Below, one piece after another: positions 1 to 8,756 of a stretch of DNA of 12,189 nucleotides (the first letter of the stretch is position 1; every line of letters starts with the position of its first letter). Under the pieces are notes generated by a model. That model saw nothing but the letters and a program-made list of their open reading frames with translations, ran no database searches and was not told where the DNA came from. A program made the translations under genes and the position numbers. Source of the stretch: Lachnospiraceae bacterium UBA4316. GTDB lineage: Bacteria; Bacillota; Clostridia; Lachnospirales; Lachnospiraceae. The stretch covers positions 1 through 12,189 of the forward strand of contig DGUG01000216.1 in the NCBI GenBank assembly GCA_002394535.1, written 5' to 3'.

Positions 1-1032
1 GGAGAACATGATCATGGACACCATCATGATCACGAACACCATCACGATCATGAGCATCATCACGATCACGGGCATCATCATGAACATGACCATTCACATA
101 GCGGGATGCATGAGATAAGCCATATTATTTCAGATATGCCGGTTTCCGAAAATGTAAAAAAGAATGCATTAAGTGTATATAATATTATAGCCGAGGCAGA
201 GAGCAGGGTTCACGGCGAGAGTGTTGAACTTGTTCATTTCCATGAGGTCGGGGCAATGGATGCGGTTTGTGATGTAACCGCAGTATGTATTCTTCTGGAG
301 ATGCTTGATGTTGACAGGATCTATGCTACACCTGTGTGCACCGGTTTCGGAAAAGTGAAGTGCGCTCACGGAATACTTCCGGTTCCGGCGCCCGCAACGG
401 CCAATATTCTGATGGGAATCCCGTGCTATGCAGGGAATACTGAAGGGGAGTTGTGCACTCCGACAGGGGCGGCTCTTGTTAAGTTTTTTGTAGATGAGTT
501 TACACGGATGCCGGAAATGAAGATCAGTAAAATCGGCTACGGAATGGGAAGCAAGGATTTTGAGACAGCAAACTGCATAAGAGCATCTCTTGGAACATCG
601 GGAGGAGATAACGACAGTATCACAGAACTGTCATGTAACGTTGACGATATGACTCCCGAGGCCGTCGGATTTGCAACTCAGAGATTACTTGAAGAAGGTG
701 CGGCAGATGTTTACACAATTCCCATAGGGATGAAAAAATCACGTCCCGGGTTAATGATAACCGTTATGTGTAAAGATACGGACACAGAAAAGTTTGTTTC
801 CCTGATGTTCAAATATACAACAACTATCGGTATACGGCAGAATAAGTTTAACAGATATACCCTCACGCGAAGATGTGATAAGATTGATACATCTTTTGGA
901 AAGGTGGGTGTCAAAATATCCGAAGGCTACGGAGTTACCAGAAAAAAATACGAGTATGACGATATTTCAAAAATCGCAAAAGAGAATTCAATGTCACCCG
1001 ATGAGGTAATAAGGAAAATATCGGATGAATAA
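1..1032 (+). CDS. larC: LarC, nickel insertase for the nickel-pincer nucleotide cofactor (5' end missing)
   Basis: LarC inserts nickel, in a CTP-dependent reaction, into the bis-thiocarboxylated pyridinium mononucleotide, giving the nickel-pincer cofactor of lactate racemase LarA and relatives. The frame is open from base 1 to the TAA at 1030-1032 (343 residues in window), so the real start is upstream. Family motifs, numbered within the window: a histidine-rich segment at residues 3-33, HFHEVGAMD from 79, the HGILPVPAPAT stretch from 123, TPTGAA at 153-158 and NVDDMTPE at 213-220, which opens the C-terminal CTP-binding half (LarC2-like). In Lactiplantibacillus plantarum the two halves are joined by a programmed frameshift; here they share one frame. 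The last 8 bases overlap the next gene, suggesting translational coupling. larB, larE or larA would be expected outside the window. The family call is very secure; the exact client enzyme is not visible. Confidence 0.95.
   Translation, partial: GEHDHGHHHDHEHHHDHEHHHDHGHHHEHDHSHSGMHEISHIISDMPVSENVKKNALSVYNIIAEAESRVHGESVELVHFHEVGAMDAVCDVTAVCILLEMLDVDRIYATPVCTGFGKVKCAHGILPVPAPATANILMGIPCYAGNTEGELCTPTGAALVKFFVDEFTRMPEMKISKIGYGMGSKDFETANCIRASLGTSGGDNDSITELSCNVDDMTPEAVGFATQRLLEEGAADVYTIPIGMKKSRPGLMITVMCKDTDTEKFVSLMFKYTTTIGIRQNKFNRYTLTRRCDKIDTSFGKVGVKISEGYGVTRKKYEYDDISKIAKENSMSPDEVIRKISDE
10..81 (+). repeat. Four tandem 18-base units encoding DH(G/E)HHH in larC
   Basis: Residues 4-27 of the larC frame are four consecutive hexapeptides: DHGHHH, DHEHHH, DHEHHH, DHGHHH. 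Each is 18 bases long. The copies differ at many third positions (CAT/CAC, GAA/GAG, GGA/GGG) while the peptide pattern is kept, so selection appears to act on the protein. The whole stretch to residue 33 holds 20 histidines. Such segments in LarC and other nickel proteins are thought to hold or buffer nickel. Confidence 0.85.
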
Positions 1033-1918
1033 GCTTGTATGCATTACAGGGACAAACGCCTCCGGAAAAAGCGGACTTGGTATAGAACTTGCCCGTCATT
1101 ATGATGCGTGGATCACTTCCGCGGATTCAAGGCAGGTATATAAAGGTCTGGATCTCGGGTCGGGGAAAGTCACTGCCGAAGAAATGAAAGGTGTCAAACA
1201 TTATCTTATAGATGTTGCCGAGCCCAATGATTTCTTTTCACTGTCGCATTTTCAGAAGATGGCATACAGTGCGATAGACGAGACACTTGATGGGGGGCAT
1301 AAAGCTTTTCTGGTGGGCGGAACCGGTCTGTATGTAAATGCTGTTGTTGACGGGTACGATCTTTCGGGACCCGCACCTGATATGGACATCCGTAGGAACA
1401 TAGAACAAAAATCATCCGATGAACTGATAGAAATTATCAAAGAATATAACCCGGAGGCACTTGATAAACTTGACCTTGATAATAAGAGAAGGCTCGAAAG
1501 AGCAGCAGAAAAAGCACTTGCCGGAGAACTGAAGGAAAGACGGAACAATCCGCGGTATGAGAGCCTTATAATAGGTGTTACATGGCCAAGGGAAGAACTT
1601 TACGAGAGAATAAAGATAAGGCTTGATAAGCGTCTTAATGAAGGTATGATAGAAGAGGTTGAAGGGCTTCGTAAGAAAGGTGCTACCGATGATTTTCTCT
1701 ATAAACTCGGTCTTGAATACAGATATATACTCATGTATCTGCGCGGAGAATTTGAGGATTACGACAGCTTTTACAACAAACTGTATATGGAGATAAGGCA
1801 TCTTGCCAAGGAACAGATGACATGGTTCCGCAAGCGTAATGATATAATCTGGATAGACATGAAATCTGATCCGATGGGACGGTGTTGTAGTCTTATTGAA
1901 GAATTTTACGGACTGTGA
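1025..1918 (+). CDS. miaA: tRNA dimethylallyltransferase (MiaA family, divergent paralogue type)
   Basis: MiaA moves the dimethylallyl group of DMAPP onto N6 of adenosine 37 in tRNAs reading UNN codons. The 297 residues, close to the usual 300-320, carry the P-loop GTNASGKS (9-16), SADSRQVY with the likely general base D34, GLDLGSGK (41-48), KHYLIDV (58-64), VGGTGLYV (97-104), the RR..R helix near 155-159 and LAKEQMTWFRKR (260-271). The usual GYKE/GYRE motif near residue 230 is replaced by LGLEYRY, and the DP motif before the RR helix is not obvious. From memory, GLEY-type sequences occur in a second MiaA lineage, for example in Bacteroides, so this may not be the only miaA of the genome. The ATG lies 8 bases inside larC, preceded by AAGGAAAAT at about 1012-1020. 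A prenyltransferase activity is very likely; the exact tRNA substrate set is less sure. Confidence 0.88.
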   Translation: MNKLVCITGTNASGKSGLGIELARHYDAWITSADSRQVYKGLDLGSGKVTAEEMKGVKHYLIDVAEPNDFFSLSHFQKMAYSAIDETLDGGHKAFLVGGTGLYVNAVVDGYDLSGPAPDMDIRRNIEQKSSDELIEIIKEYNPEALDKLDLDNKRRLERAAEKALAGELKERRNNPRYESLIIGVTWPREELYERIKIRLDKRLNEGMIEEVEGLRKKGATDDFLYKLGLEYRYILMYLRGEFEDYDSFYNKLYMEIRHLAKEQMTWFRKRNDIIWIDMKSDPMGRCCSLIEEFYGL

Positions 1919-1947
1919 TAAGAATTATGGGGAATGGAAGATAGACT

Positions 1948-2712
1948 ATGGATTATTTGACAAAATTTGAGGCCGGGTTTCTGATAATTACTTTTTTGTT
2001 CATGGTCGGAAGTACATTCGGATGGACTATTGAACTTTTTTTCAGAAGATTTATATCGACGGCTAATCCACAGAGGAAATGGATCAATCCCGGCTTTCTC
2101 ACAGGCCCGTGCCTTCCGTTGTACGGGTTTGGGCTTGTTGCACTTTTTGTGATGTCGCTGCTTCCTTTTGTGGGGAGGGGTATAACCGTAAGACTTGAGG
2201 CGAAAGAAATAACGGTTGCCATACTTGCCATGGGCGTTATGATGACTGTTATAGAGTTTATTGCCGGGCTCATATTTATTAAGGGGCTGAAAGTTAAACT
2301 TTGGGATTATTCCAATGAAAGGTTTAATATCGGTGGGATAATATGTCTCAAGTTTTCGCTTATTTGGACAGTCCTTGCGGCAGTGTATTACTTTTTTATC
2401 CAGCAGTATGTCATAAAGCTTGTAAAATGGTTTGCGGATAATATTGCGTTTACTTTTGTAGTAGGTATGTTTTATGGCATATTGATCATAGATCTTTGTT
2501 ACTCATTTAACGTTGTGGGTAAAGTCAGAAGATTTGCCATTGATAATGAGATAGTTGTCAAGTATGAGGCACTCAAAGAAGAGATTCGCCGGGATACGGA
2601 CAATATCAAAAAGAAAGGAAGATTTCTTCTTGCTTTTAATCCGGAGGGAAAGCTTTCGGATAAGATGGAAGAGAGTCTTGAAAGAATAAGTGAGATTTTT
2701 TCCTGGAGGTAG
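1948..2712 (+). CDS. PF06541 (CmpB-like, putative ABC-transporter type IV) membrane protein
   Basis: A 254-residue integral membrane protein with about five predicted helices near residues 8-30, 58-75, 90-110, 130-152 and 165-187. Two stretches identify the family: NPGFLTGPCLPLYGFG (47-62) and LWDYSNERFNIGGIICL (118-134), the latter matching the WDYS..FNI.G.ICL signature I know from PF06541. The family name suggests a transporter permease, but no ATPase or binding protein is encoded nearby and the activity is not established. A charged cytoplasmic tail of about 60 residues (195-254), rich in Lys, Arg and Glu and probably helical, follows the last helix. The ATG has a GGAAG seven bases upstream and lies 29 bases after miaA. 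The stop codon overlaps the ribosome binding site of the next gene, so the two are probably made together. Confidence 0.8.
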   Translation: MDYLTKFEAGFLIITFLFMVGSTFGWTIELFFRRFISTANPQRKWINPGFLTGPCLPLYGFGLVALFVMSLLPFVGRGITVRLEAKEITVAILAMGVMMTVIEFIAGLIFIKGLKVKLWDYSNERFNIGGIICLKFSLIWTVLAAVYYFFIQQYVIKLVKWFADNIAFTFVVGMFYGILIIDLCYSFNVVGKVRRFAIDNEIVVKYEALKEEIRRDTDNIKKKGRFLLAFNPEGKLSDKMEESLERISEIFSWR

Positions 2713-2715
2713 AAA

Positions 2716-4479
2716 ATGGGAACGATAATTGCGATGGGACTTGTTGCAATTGCCGGACTTATGGCTGTTTCGCAATATTTTGCTTATGCACCTGTGGCTG
2801 TCTCGAATAAGAGCAGGATGCGTTATATGGTTCTCGCATTTTCTGTGGCTGCCATGACGGTTGTTGCATTGGTTCTTGTCATAATATACCCGAATTCTTT
2901 TGGCTTCATTTTGTATGCACTTGATAGATTTTTAAGAGTTCTTGTAATGGGCGAAACTATATTTCTTACCGAAGATATGGTGGATGTCGATAAAAAATAT
3001 ATCTCGACATTCATTACAGCTGTGTCATATTCGGCGGTAACACTTTTCTTTATAGATTCGATGATGCAGGGGGGACAGCTTTCGGTCAGCATGTTCGGGG
3101 TATATTTTGAACCTTCGGCCCCCTGGCATAAAGCGCTATACTTTATATATTACATTATTTACGTTGTAATATTGATAACCTTTATAGTATATAAAGGAGC
3201 GGCAGTATATCGTAAGAGCGAAAAACACGATCTTATGTTACTCCTTCTTGTTTATGCATTTTCAGCGGCAGGATTTATTGCAGAACAGTTTATAATTGTG
3301 TATGGACTGCCGTACTTTCCGATTGTGATATTCTTCAGTCTTGTTTCTCTTATCATAATGAGAAAGCTCCTCGTTTATCATGATTCGATAACATTATCTC
3401 CGAAGCATTTTGAAAAGGAATTTGATAAAGGGAGAACAGATGTTGTTTTTATTCTGGATAATCAGCTGAAGATTGTATTTCAGAATAAAAGAGCTGAGGT
3501 TTTGTCACAGATGCTCGGAGACGAATTTCTGGGACGAAAACTTAATGACGTGTTTAAGTTTTCCCAAAGTGCATATTCACAAATATATCAGGATAAGGAT
3601 GAGACTGCTTTCGGTCTGAGTGCGGACTATCCTGCTAACGGACGCCATGTAAATATGGTTGTCAATCATAAGCTTGATTCTTTCGGAGATATTCTTGCAA
3701 CTATTGTTTTTGTCTATAACATGGAGGAATTTGAAAAAACAGAAAACCTCGTCAGTGATCTGACCGAAGATAACGGAGAGGAAATGATCAAGAATGCTGT
3801 CAGGATTACAAGGGGTGTCCGTGTTCTTATTGTTGATGATGATATTCTGTTTCTAAATGTATTTCAACGTATACTTAAACCTTATGAGATGACAATTACA
3901 AGATCTGTAAGCGGAAGAGATGCTCTTGAGCAGGTTTGTAATCACACATTCGATATTATATTCGTTTCATATGAAATGGAGAATGGAAAAGGGGCTGAAA
4001 TAGTTACAAATATACGAAATGCTGATGGCGGCAGTTACAAGGATGTTCCTATAGTCTTTACTACTACAGAAGATATTAATGATGTGTTTACGGGATTCCT
4101 TGAGGCGGGATTTAATGACTATCTTGAGAAACCTGTGTCAAGAAGGGGGCTTAACTCCGTTCTTACGCGTTGGCTGTGGGTAAGACTTGAAGAGGAAAAA
4201 TCAGAAGATGTTAAGATCGATAACATGTTCTCTGCGCAGTACAACGAGTTGAATACTCTGGTCGGAGATGCCGAAAAGATGTATATAGACCGTAAATATG
4301 AGATGCTTGGGTACTGTGTTAAGGGAATCGAAAAGGGAAGCAGGAAGCTCGGACTAAACGATATTTCGGATCTTTCCTCCGAACTTGAAGAGGCAATACT
4401 GTTTGAGGATTTTGAAAGGATAGGACAGTTGTTTAATAAACTGCGCGTCGGGATAAGAGATGCGGTCACCATCAGGTGA
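2716..4479 (+). CDS. Seven-helix membrane protein with PAS-like, pseudo-receiver and histidine-free Hpt-like domains
   Basis: A 587-residue signalling-type protein without a kinase domain. About seven hydrophobic segments fill residues 3-220, resembling the 7TM sensor part of some histidine kinases. Residues about 240-340 look like a PAS fold (TDVVFILDNQLKIVFQN onward). Residues about 369-485 are a clear receiver domain: acidic triad D374-D376, Thr449/450 and K472-P473 are present, but the phospho-acceptor position in FVSYEMENG is Ser418. The helical tail (503-587) resembles an Hpt domain (KGSRKLGL, then DISDLSSELEEA) but contains no histidine at all. Neither acceptor residue of a phosphorelay is therefore present, and binding rather than phosphotransfer is the likely mode. 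GGAGGT at 2705-2710 gives a strong start six bases before the ATG, 3 bases after the PF06541 gene. Domain calls are by eye; receiver secure, PAS and Hpt-like moderate. The signal and output are unknown. Confidence 0.75.
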   Translation: MGTIIAMGLVAIAGLMAVSQYFAYAPVAVSNKSRMRYMVLAFSVAAMTVVALVLVIIYPNSFGFILYALDRFLRVLVMGETIFLTEDMVDVDKKYISTFITAVSYSAVTLFFIDSMMQGGQLSVSMFGVYFEPSAPWHKALYFIYYIIYVVILITFIVYKGAAVYRKSEKHDLMLLLLVYAFSAAGFIAEQFIIVYGLPYFPIVIFFSLVSLIIMRKLLVYHDSITLSPKHFEKEFDKGRTDVVFILDNQLKIVFQNKRAEVLSQMLGDEFLGRKLNDVFKFSQSAYSQIYQDKDETAFGLSADYPANGRHVNMVVNHKLDSFGDILATIVFVYNMEEFEKTENLVSDLTEDNGEEMIKNAVRITRGVRVLIVDDDILFLNVFQRILKPYEMTITRSVSGRDALEQVCNHTFDIIFVSYEMENGKGAEIVTNIRNADGGSYKDVPIVFTTTEDINDVFTGFLEAGFNDYLEKPVSRRGLNSVLTRWLWVRLEEEKSEDVKIDNMFSAQYNELNTLVGDAEKMYIDRKYEMLGYCVKGIEKGSRKLGLNDISDLSSELEEAILFEDFERIGQLFNKLRVGIRDAVTIR

Positions 4480-4492
4480 CCGCTTATTTTTA
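4462..4492 (+). terminator. Intrinsic terminator overlapping the stop codon of the signalling gene
   Basis: GCGGTCACC (4462-4470), loop ATCA, and GGTGACCGC (4475-4483) form a perfect 9-bp stem, followed by TTATTTTTA (4484-4492). The TGA stop at 4477-4479 lies in the right arm, so the last codons of the upstream gene build the hairpin. On the minus strand the same stem is followed by ATCTCTTATC, which is not a U tract, so it should mainly end the plus-strand unit. Confidence 0.85.
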
Positions 4493-7400
4493 TTCCATAT
4501 TCTTGAATGCTGTTGAAAGCATCAGTTTGATACGGTTTAGCTGATTGACTTCGCTTGCACCCGGATCGTAATCTATAGCAACTATATTTGCTTTTCTGTA
4601 TTCCCGTCTTATAGCTTTTATGACTCCCTTACCTACAACGTGATTGGGCAGACACCCGAAAGGCTGGGTGCATACAATGTTTAGCACATCATTGTGAATT
4701 AGTTCCATCATTTCTCCGGTCAAAAACCATCCCTCGCCTGTCTGATTTCCGATATCGACGATGGACTTGGCGTATTCGGCAAGTGTTTTGATATGAACAG
4801 GCGGAACAAAGTGTTTGCTCTCACGAAGAGCCTTTACTGATGCTCCTCTTACACGCTCGATTGCCCATATTCCAACCGAAGCTATAGCAGCAGTACTCAT
4901 TTTGGTGCCCAAGTGATCGGCTTTGTATTTCTGGTTATAGAAGCAATACTGCAGAAAATCAAGGAGATCGGGCATTACGGCCTCTGCGCCTTCACTCTCA
5001 AGAAGATTAACAAGGTCATTGTTAGCGGTGGGAGAGAACTTGACAAGTATCTCGCCAACAATTCCCACCCGGGGTTTTCGTATGCTCTCGTCGATAGGAA
5101 GAGCATCAAAATCCCTGACAATACGCTTGCATAGTCTGTAGAAAGTAGGTATTGATATGTGATCCGACTGAACAAATTCACAGCATGGTTTTACCCATTT
5201 TTGGTGAAGCGCATCTGCCGATCCCGGTACAAGTTCATAAGGTCTCATTCTGTACAGACATCTCATAAATATATCACCTATTGCCGCCGCACAGATTCCG
5301 CGAAGGAGGAATTTGGGTGTAATTTTAAATCCCGGATTAGATTCGAGTTTTGAGAGGTTAAGCGATATTACCGGTATATGCTCATATCCGGCTTTTGCAA
5401 GAGCTCTCCTTATAAAACCGATATAATTAGTAGCCCGGCACCCACCGCCGGTCTGGCTCATGATGACAGCAAGGTGATCGGTATCGTATTGTCCGGACAG
5501 GATCGCATCCATTATCTGACCGACAACAATAAGGGATGGATAACAGGCATCGTTATTAACGAACTGTAGTCCCATATCAATTGCAGCCCTGTTTGAATTA
5601 TTAAGAACTATAAGATTATATCCCTCTGCGGTAAAAGCACTTTGCAGCAGATCAAAATGTATTGGTGACATCTGCGGACAAAGTATCGTATATTTATCAT
5701 CGTACATCTGACGCGTGTAAAGTACGCGATTATATGCAGATGATTGAATCTTTCTTGCCTCTTTTTTACGGCGTCTGATTTTGATTGCGGCAAGAAGCGA
5801 ACGTATCCTGATCCTTGCCGCACCGAGGTTGTTAACTTCATCAATCTTCAGGCAGGTGTATATTTTATCGCCTGAGCTTAATATATCGTTTACCTGATCG
5901 GTAGTTACAGCATCAAGACCGCACCCGAAAGAATTAAGCTGTACAAGCTCGATATCATCGCGGGTTTTTACATATGTTGCTGCGGCATACAGTCTTGAAT
6001 GATACATCCACTGATCGGAAACAATAGTGGGACGTTCAACCTCGGCAAGGTGAGATAATGAATCTTCGGTGAGAACCGCCAGCCCGTATGAATTAATCAT
6101 TTCGGGAATACCATGGTTTATCTCCGGATCGATATGATAGGGACGTCCGGCAAGGACAATCCCGCTTCTTCCTGTACTCTCAAGGAATCTAAGTACTTCT
6201 TCGCCCTTGTTCTGAATATCGCTTCTGGCATTGTCAAGCTCTTCCCAGCCGGCCTTAGCCGCATAGTAAACTTCATCGGCCGGGATGTCAGGGAATGCGG
6301 CAATAAGTCCTTTGGCTGCAATCTCGAATGTTGAGAACGCAAGGAACGGATTGTGAAATTCAACCTCTCCCCGGCAGATTTCCTCGACATTATTTTTGAT
6401 ATTTTCGCTGTATGATGTAACTATAGGGCAGTTATAGTGATTGCTTGCCTTGGGGAATTCGTTACGCTCATAGAATACACTGGGATAGAAAATAAGGGGA
6501 ACCCCCTTTTTTATGAGCCACATGATATGCCCGTGTGCAAGTTTGGCCGGGTAGCATTCTGATTCACTCGGTATTGATTCGATTCCGAGTTCATAAATCC
6601 TGTGTGAACTGATAGGTGACAGAACAACGGAGTATCCAAGCTTTGTCAGGAATGTGAACCAGAAGGGATAGTTCTCGTACATATTAAGAACCCGGGGTAC
6701 ACCGATAACTCCGCGTTTAGCTTCTGCAGCGGGAAGGGGCTCGTAGTCGAACAGTCGGTGGAGTTTGTATTCATAAAGGTTGGGGAGGTTCTCTTCATTC
6801 TTAACCTTTCCGATACCGCGCTCGCATCTGTTTCCCGATATGAACTGTCTGCCGCCGGGAAACTTGTTGATTGTAAGCCGGCAGCTGTTTGTGCAGCCTT
6901 TGCATTTGGCCATTGAGGTCTCAAACGTAAATGCATTGATTTTATCAAGCGACAGCATTGATGTTTCTTTGTTATCTTCGTAGCGCTCCCTTGCGATAAG
7001 TGCAGCGCCGAATGCACCCATTATTCCGGCGATGTCGGGACGGATTACTTCCACATCCGATATCTTTTCGAGAGACCGCAGAACGGCATCGTTATAAAAG
7101 GTTCCTCCCTGAACAACAATTTTTTTGCCGAGAGCTTTGGCATCCGAAACCTTAATAACTTTAAACAGGGCATTTTTGATAACAGAATACGCAAGCCCTG
7201 CGGAAATATCAGAAACATCGGCTCCTTCCTTCTGAGCCTGTTTAACCTTGGAATTCATAAATACGGTGCATCTTGTTCCGAGATCTATGGGATGTTTTGC
7301 AAAAAGTGCGGCCTTGGCAAAATCTGAAACCGAATAATCAAGACTTCTGGCAAAAGTCTCGATAAATGAACCGCATCCGCTGGAGCAGGCTTCGTTTAGA

Positions 7401-8719
7401 AGTACGTTGTCAACGGCATGATTTTTGATACGGATACACTTCATATCCTGGCCGCCGATATCGAGTATGCAGTCCACATCAGGCTCAAAGAAAGCGGCAG
7501 CATAGTAGTGGGAGATCGTTTCAACCTCTCCTTCATCAAGCATAAGAGCAGCCTTGATAAGTGCCTCCCCGTATCCGGTGGAACAGCTGTGGGCAATAAC
7601 CGCATCGGAAGGAAGCTTTGAATATATATCCTTTACAGCCCTAATTGATGTTGCGAGAGGGCTTCCGTTATTGTTGTCGTAAAACGAATACAACAGATTA
7701 CCGTCCTTATCAATAAGTGCGGCCTTTGTTGTGGTTGAACCCGCATCTATACCGAGAAAGCTTACATCGTGGTAATCTGCCAGCGGTTTTGTTGTGACTT
7801 TGGCTTTGGAATGCCTTGCAACAAAATCATTATATTCGCTTTCGTTTTGAAACAGAGGGTCCATACGGGCGACTTCAAATTCCATTTTGATTTTGCCGTC
7901 AAGTAATGAAATAAGATCGTCTATATCAACAAAAGAATCTTCGCGGCTGTTAAAAGCAGCACCCATGGCCGCGAACAGATGTGAGTTCTCGGGAATGAAT
8001 GTATGCTCCTCGTCAAGTTCAAGGGTTCTTATAAATGCGCCCGTCAGTTCGGACAGGAAGTGAAGAGGTCCACCTAAAAATGCCACATGACCCCTTATGG
8101 GTTTACCGCATGCAAGGCCTGAAATAGTCTGATTAACTACAGCCTGAAAGATGGATGCTGCCAGATCTTCTTTTGTTGCCCCGTCATTAATGAGGGGTTG
8201 AATATCCGACTTGGCGAAAACACCGCACCTTGCGGCAATAGTATAGAGGCTGTGATAGCTCTTTGCATATTCGTTAAGCCCGGATGAGTCAGTCATTAAA
8301 AGCGAAGCCATCTGGTCAATGAACGAACCTGTACCGCCGGCGCATATACCGTTCATGCGCTGTTCGATATTACCGTCCTCGAAGTAGATTATTTTTGCAT
8401 CTTCACCGCCCAGTTCTATAGCCACATCCGTAAGTGGTGCGATTTTTGACAGGGCAGTTGATACACATATAACTTCCTGAACAAAGGGAATTTTCATGTG
8501 ATTTGCAAGAGTGAGTCCGCCGCTTCCGGTGATTATCGGGTGAAGTGTAATGCTTCCCAGTTCTTCTCTTGCCTGTGATAAAAGCGTTCGTAATGTGTTC
8601 TGTATGTCGGCAAAATGCCTTTTGTAGTCGGAAAAAACCAGGTTGTCGTCAGAGTCAAGAATTGCAATCTTTACAGTAGTGGAACCTATATCTATTCCGA
8701 GATTGTATTTATTTGCCAT
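4490..8719 (-). CDS. Fused acyl-CoA dehydratase activase / DUF2229 / HgdB-like iron-sulfur protein (1409 aa)
   Basis: Members of this class use ATP-driven electron injection, by an HgdC/BadF-type activase, to reduce a difficult substrate at an iron-sulfur partner; here both parts are in one cytoplasmic chain. Activase domain 1 (about 5-260) has [10 protein letters not shown] (8-17), LGGEDAK (103-109) and cluster cysteines C126 and C165. Domain 2 (about 320-580) has [10 protein letters not shown] (323-332), DIGGQDMK (420-427) and C445 and C484. Both pairs are spaced 39 residues, as in HgdC. A linker carries C606, C609, C613 and C632. A DUF2229-like domain follows (about 670-970, with SECYP at 720-724 and NSFGCGLDA at 929-937), then a cysteine-rich C-terminal part with C1014, C1059, C1094, C1350 and C1356 ([11 protein letters not shown]). 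No separate dehydratase subunits or CoA-transferase are nearby, so the substrate is unknown. The start has AAGGAAAT just upstream and its own promoter. It converges on the neighbouring gene with 10 bases between. Family call secure, reaction unknown. Confidence 0.9.
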   Translation of the reverse strand: MANKYNLGIDIGSTTVKIAILDSDDNLVFSDYKRHFADIQNTLRTLLSQAREELGSITLHPIITGSGGLTLANHMKIPFVQEVICVSTALSKIAPLTDVAIELGGEDAKIIYFEDGNIEQRMNGICAGGTGSFIDQMASLLMTDSSGLNEYAKSYHSLYTIAARCGVFAKSDIQPLINDGATKEDLAASIFQAVVNQTISGLACGKPIRGHVAFLGGPLHFLSELTGAFIRTLELDEEHTFIPENSHLFAAMGAAFNSREDSFVDIDDLISLLDGKIKMEFEVARMDPLFQNESEYNDFVARHSKAKVTTKPLADYHDVSFLGIDAGSTTTKAALIDKDGNLLYSFYDNNNGSPLATSIRAVKDIYSKLPSDAVIAHSCSTGYGEALIKAALMLDEGEVETISHYYAAAFFEPDVDCILDIGGQDMKCIRIKNHAVDNVLLNEACSSGCGSFIETFARSLDYSVSDFAKAALFAKHPIDLGTRCTVFMNSKVKQAQKEGADVSDISAGLAYSVIKNALFKVIKVSDAKALGKKIVVQGGTFYNDAVLRSLEKISDVEVIRPDIAGIMGAFGAALIARERYEDNKETSMLSLDKINAFTFETSMAKCKGCTNSCRLTINKFPGGRQFISGNRCERGIGKVKNEENLPNLYEYKLHRLFDYEPLPAAEAKRGVIGVPRVLNMYENYPFWFTFLTKLGYSVVLSPISSHRIYELGIESIPSESECYPAKLAHGHIMWLIKKGVPLIFYPSVFYERNEFPKASNHYNCPIVTSYSENIKNNVEEICRGEVEFHNPFLAFSTFEIAAKGLIAAFPDIPADEVYYAAKAGWEELDNARSDIQNKGEEVLRFLESTGRSGIVLAGRPYHIDPEINHGIPEMINSYGLAVLTEDSLSHLAEVERPTIVSDQWMYHSRLYAAATYVKTRDDIELVQLNSFGCGLDAVTTDQVNDILSSGDKIYTCLKIDEVNNLGAARIRIRSLLAAIKIRRRKKEARKIQSSAYNRVLYTRQMYDDKYTILCPQMSPIHFDLLQSAFTAEGYNLIVLNNSNRAAIDMGLQFVNNDACYPSLIVVGQIMDAILSGQYDTDHLAVIMSQTGGGCRATNYIGFIRRALAKAGYEHIPVISLNLSKLESNPGFKITPKFLLRGICAAAIGDIFMRCLYRMRPYELVPGSADALHQKWVKPCCEFVQSDHISIPTFYRLCKRIVRDFDALPIDESIRKPRVGIVGEILVKFSPTANNDLVNLLESEGAEAVMPDLLDFLQYCFYNQKYKADHLGTKMSTAAIASVGIWAIERVRGASVKALRESKHFVPPVHIKTLAEYAKSIVDIGNQTGEGWFLTGEMMELIHNDVLNIVCTQPFGCLPNHVVGKGVIKAIRREYRKANIVAIDYDPGASEVNQLNRIKLMLSTAFKNME

Positions 8720-8756
8720 ATTATTTCCTTATTATTATGTATATTGACAGAGAGGT

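Noticed and set aside
1..105. Repetitive CAT/CAC/GAT sequence as a CRISPR or non-coding repeat
   Set aside because: The units are contiguous 18-base codon blocks in the larC frame encoding DH(G/E)HHH; there are no spacers and variation is mostly at third positions.
580..660. Programmed frameshift between LarC halves
   Set aside because: One reading frame is open from base 1 to 1032, so no frameshift is needed to join the two halves.
1252..1801. Minus-strand open frames of 98 and 129 codons
   Set aside because: Both are antisense to the intact miaA-type gene; their serine- or phenylalanine-rich composition is what reversed coding sequence gives.
3820..4170. Ordinary response-regulator receiver domain
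   Set aside because: The phospho-acceptor aspartate is replaced by Ser418, so a standard phosphorylated receiver is not supported although the fold motifs are present.
6646..7017. Open frame of 123 codons on the minus strand
   Set aside because: It lies entirely within the 1409-residue activase gene in another frame, with no recognisable protein motifs; it is a shadow of the real gene.
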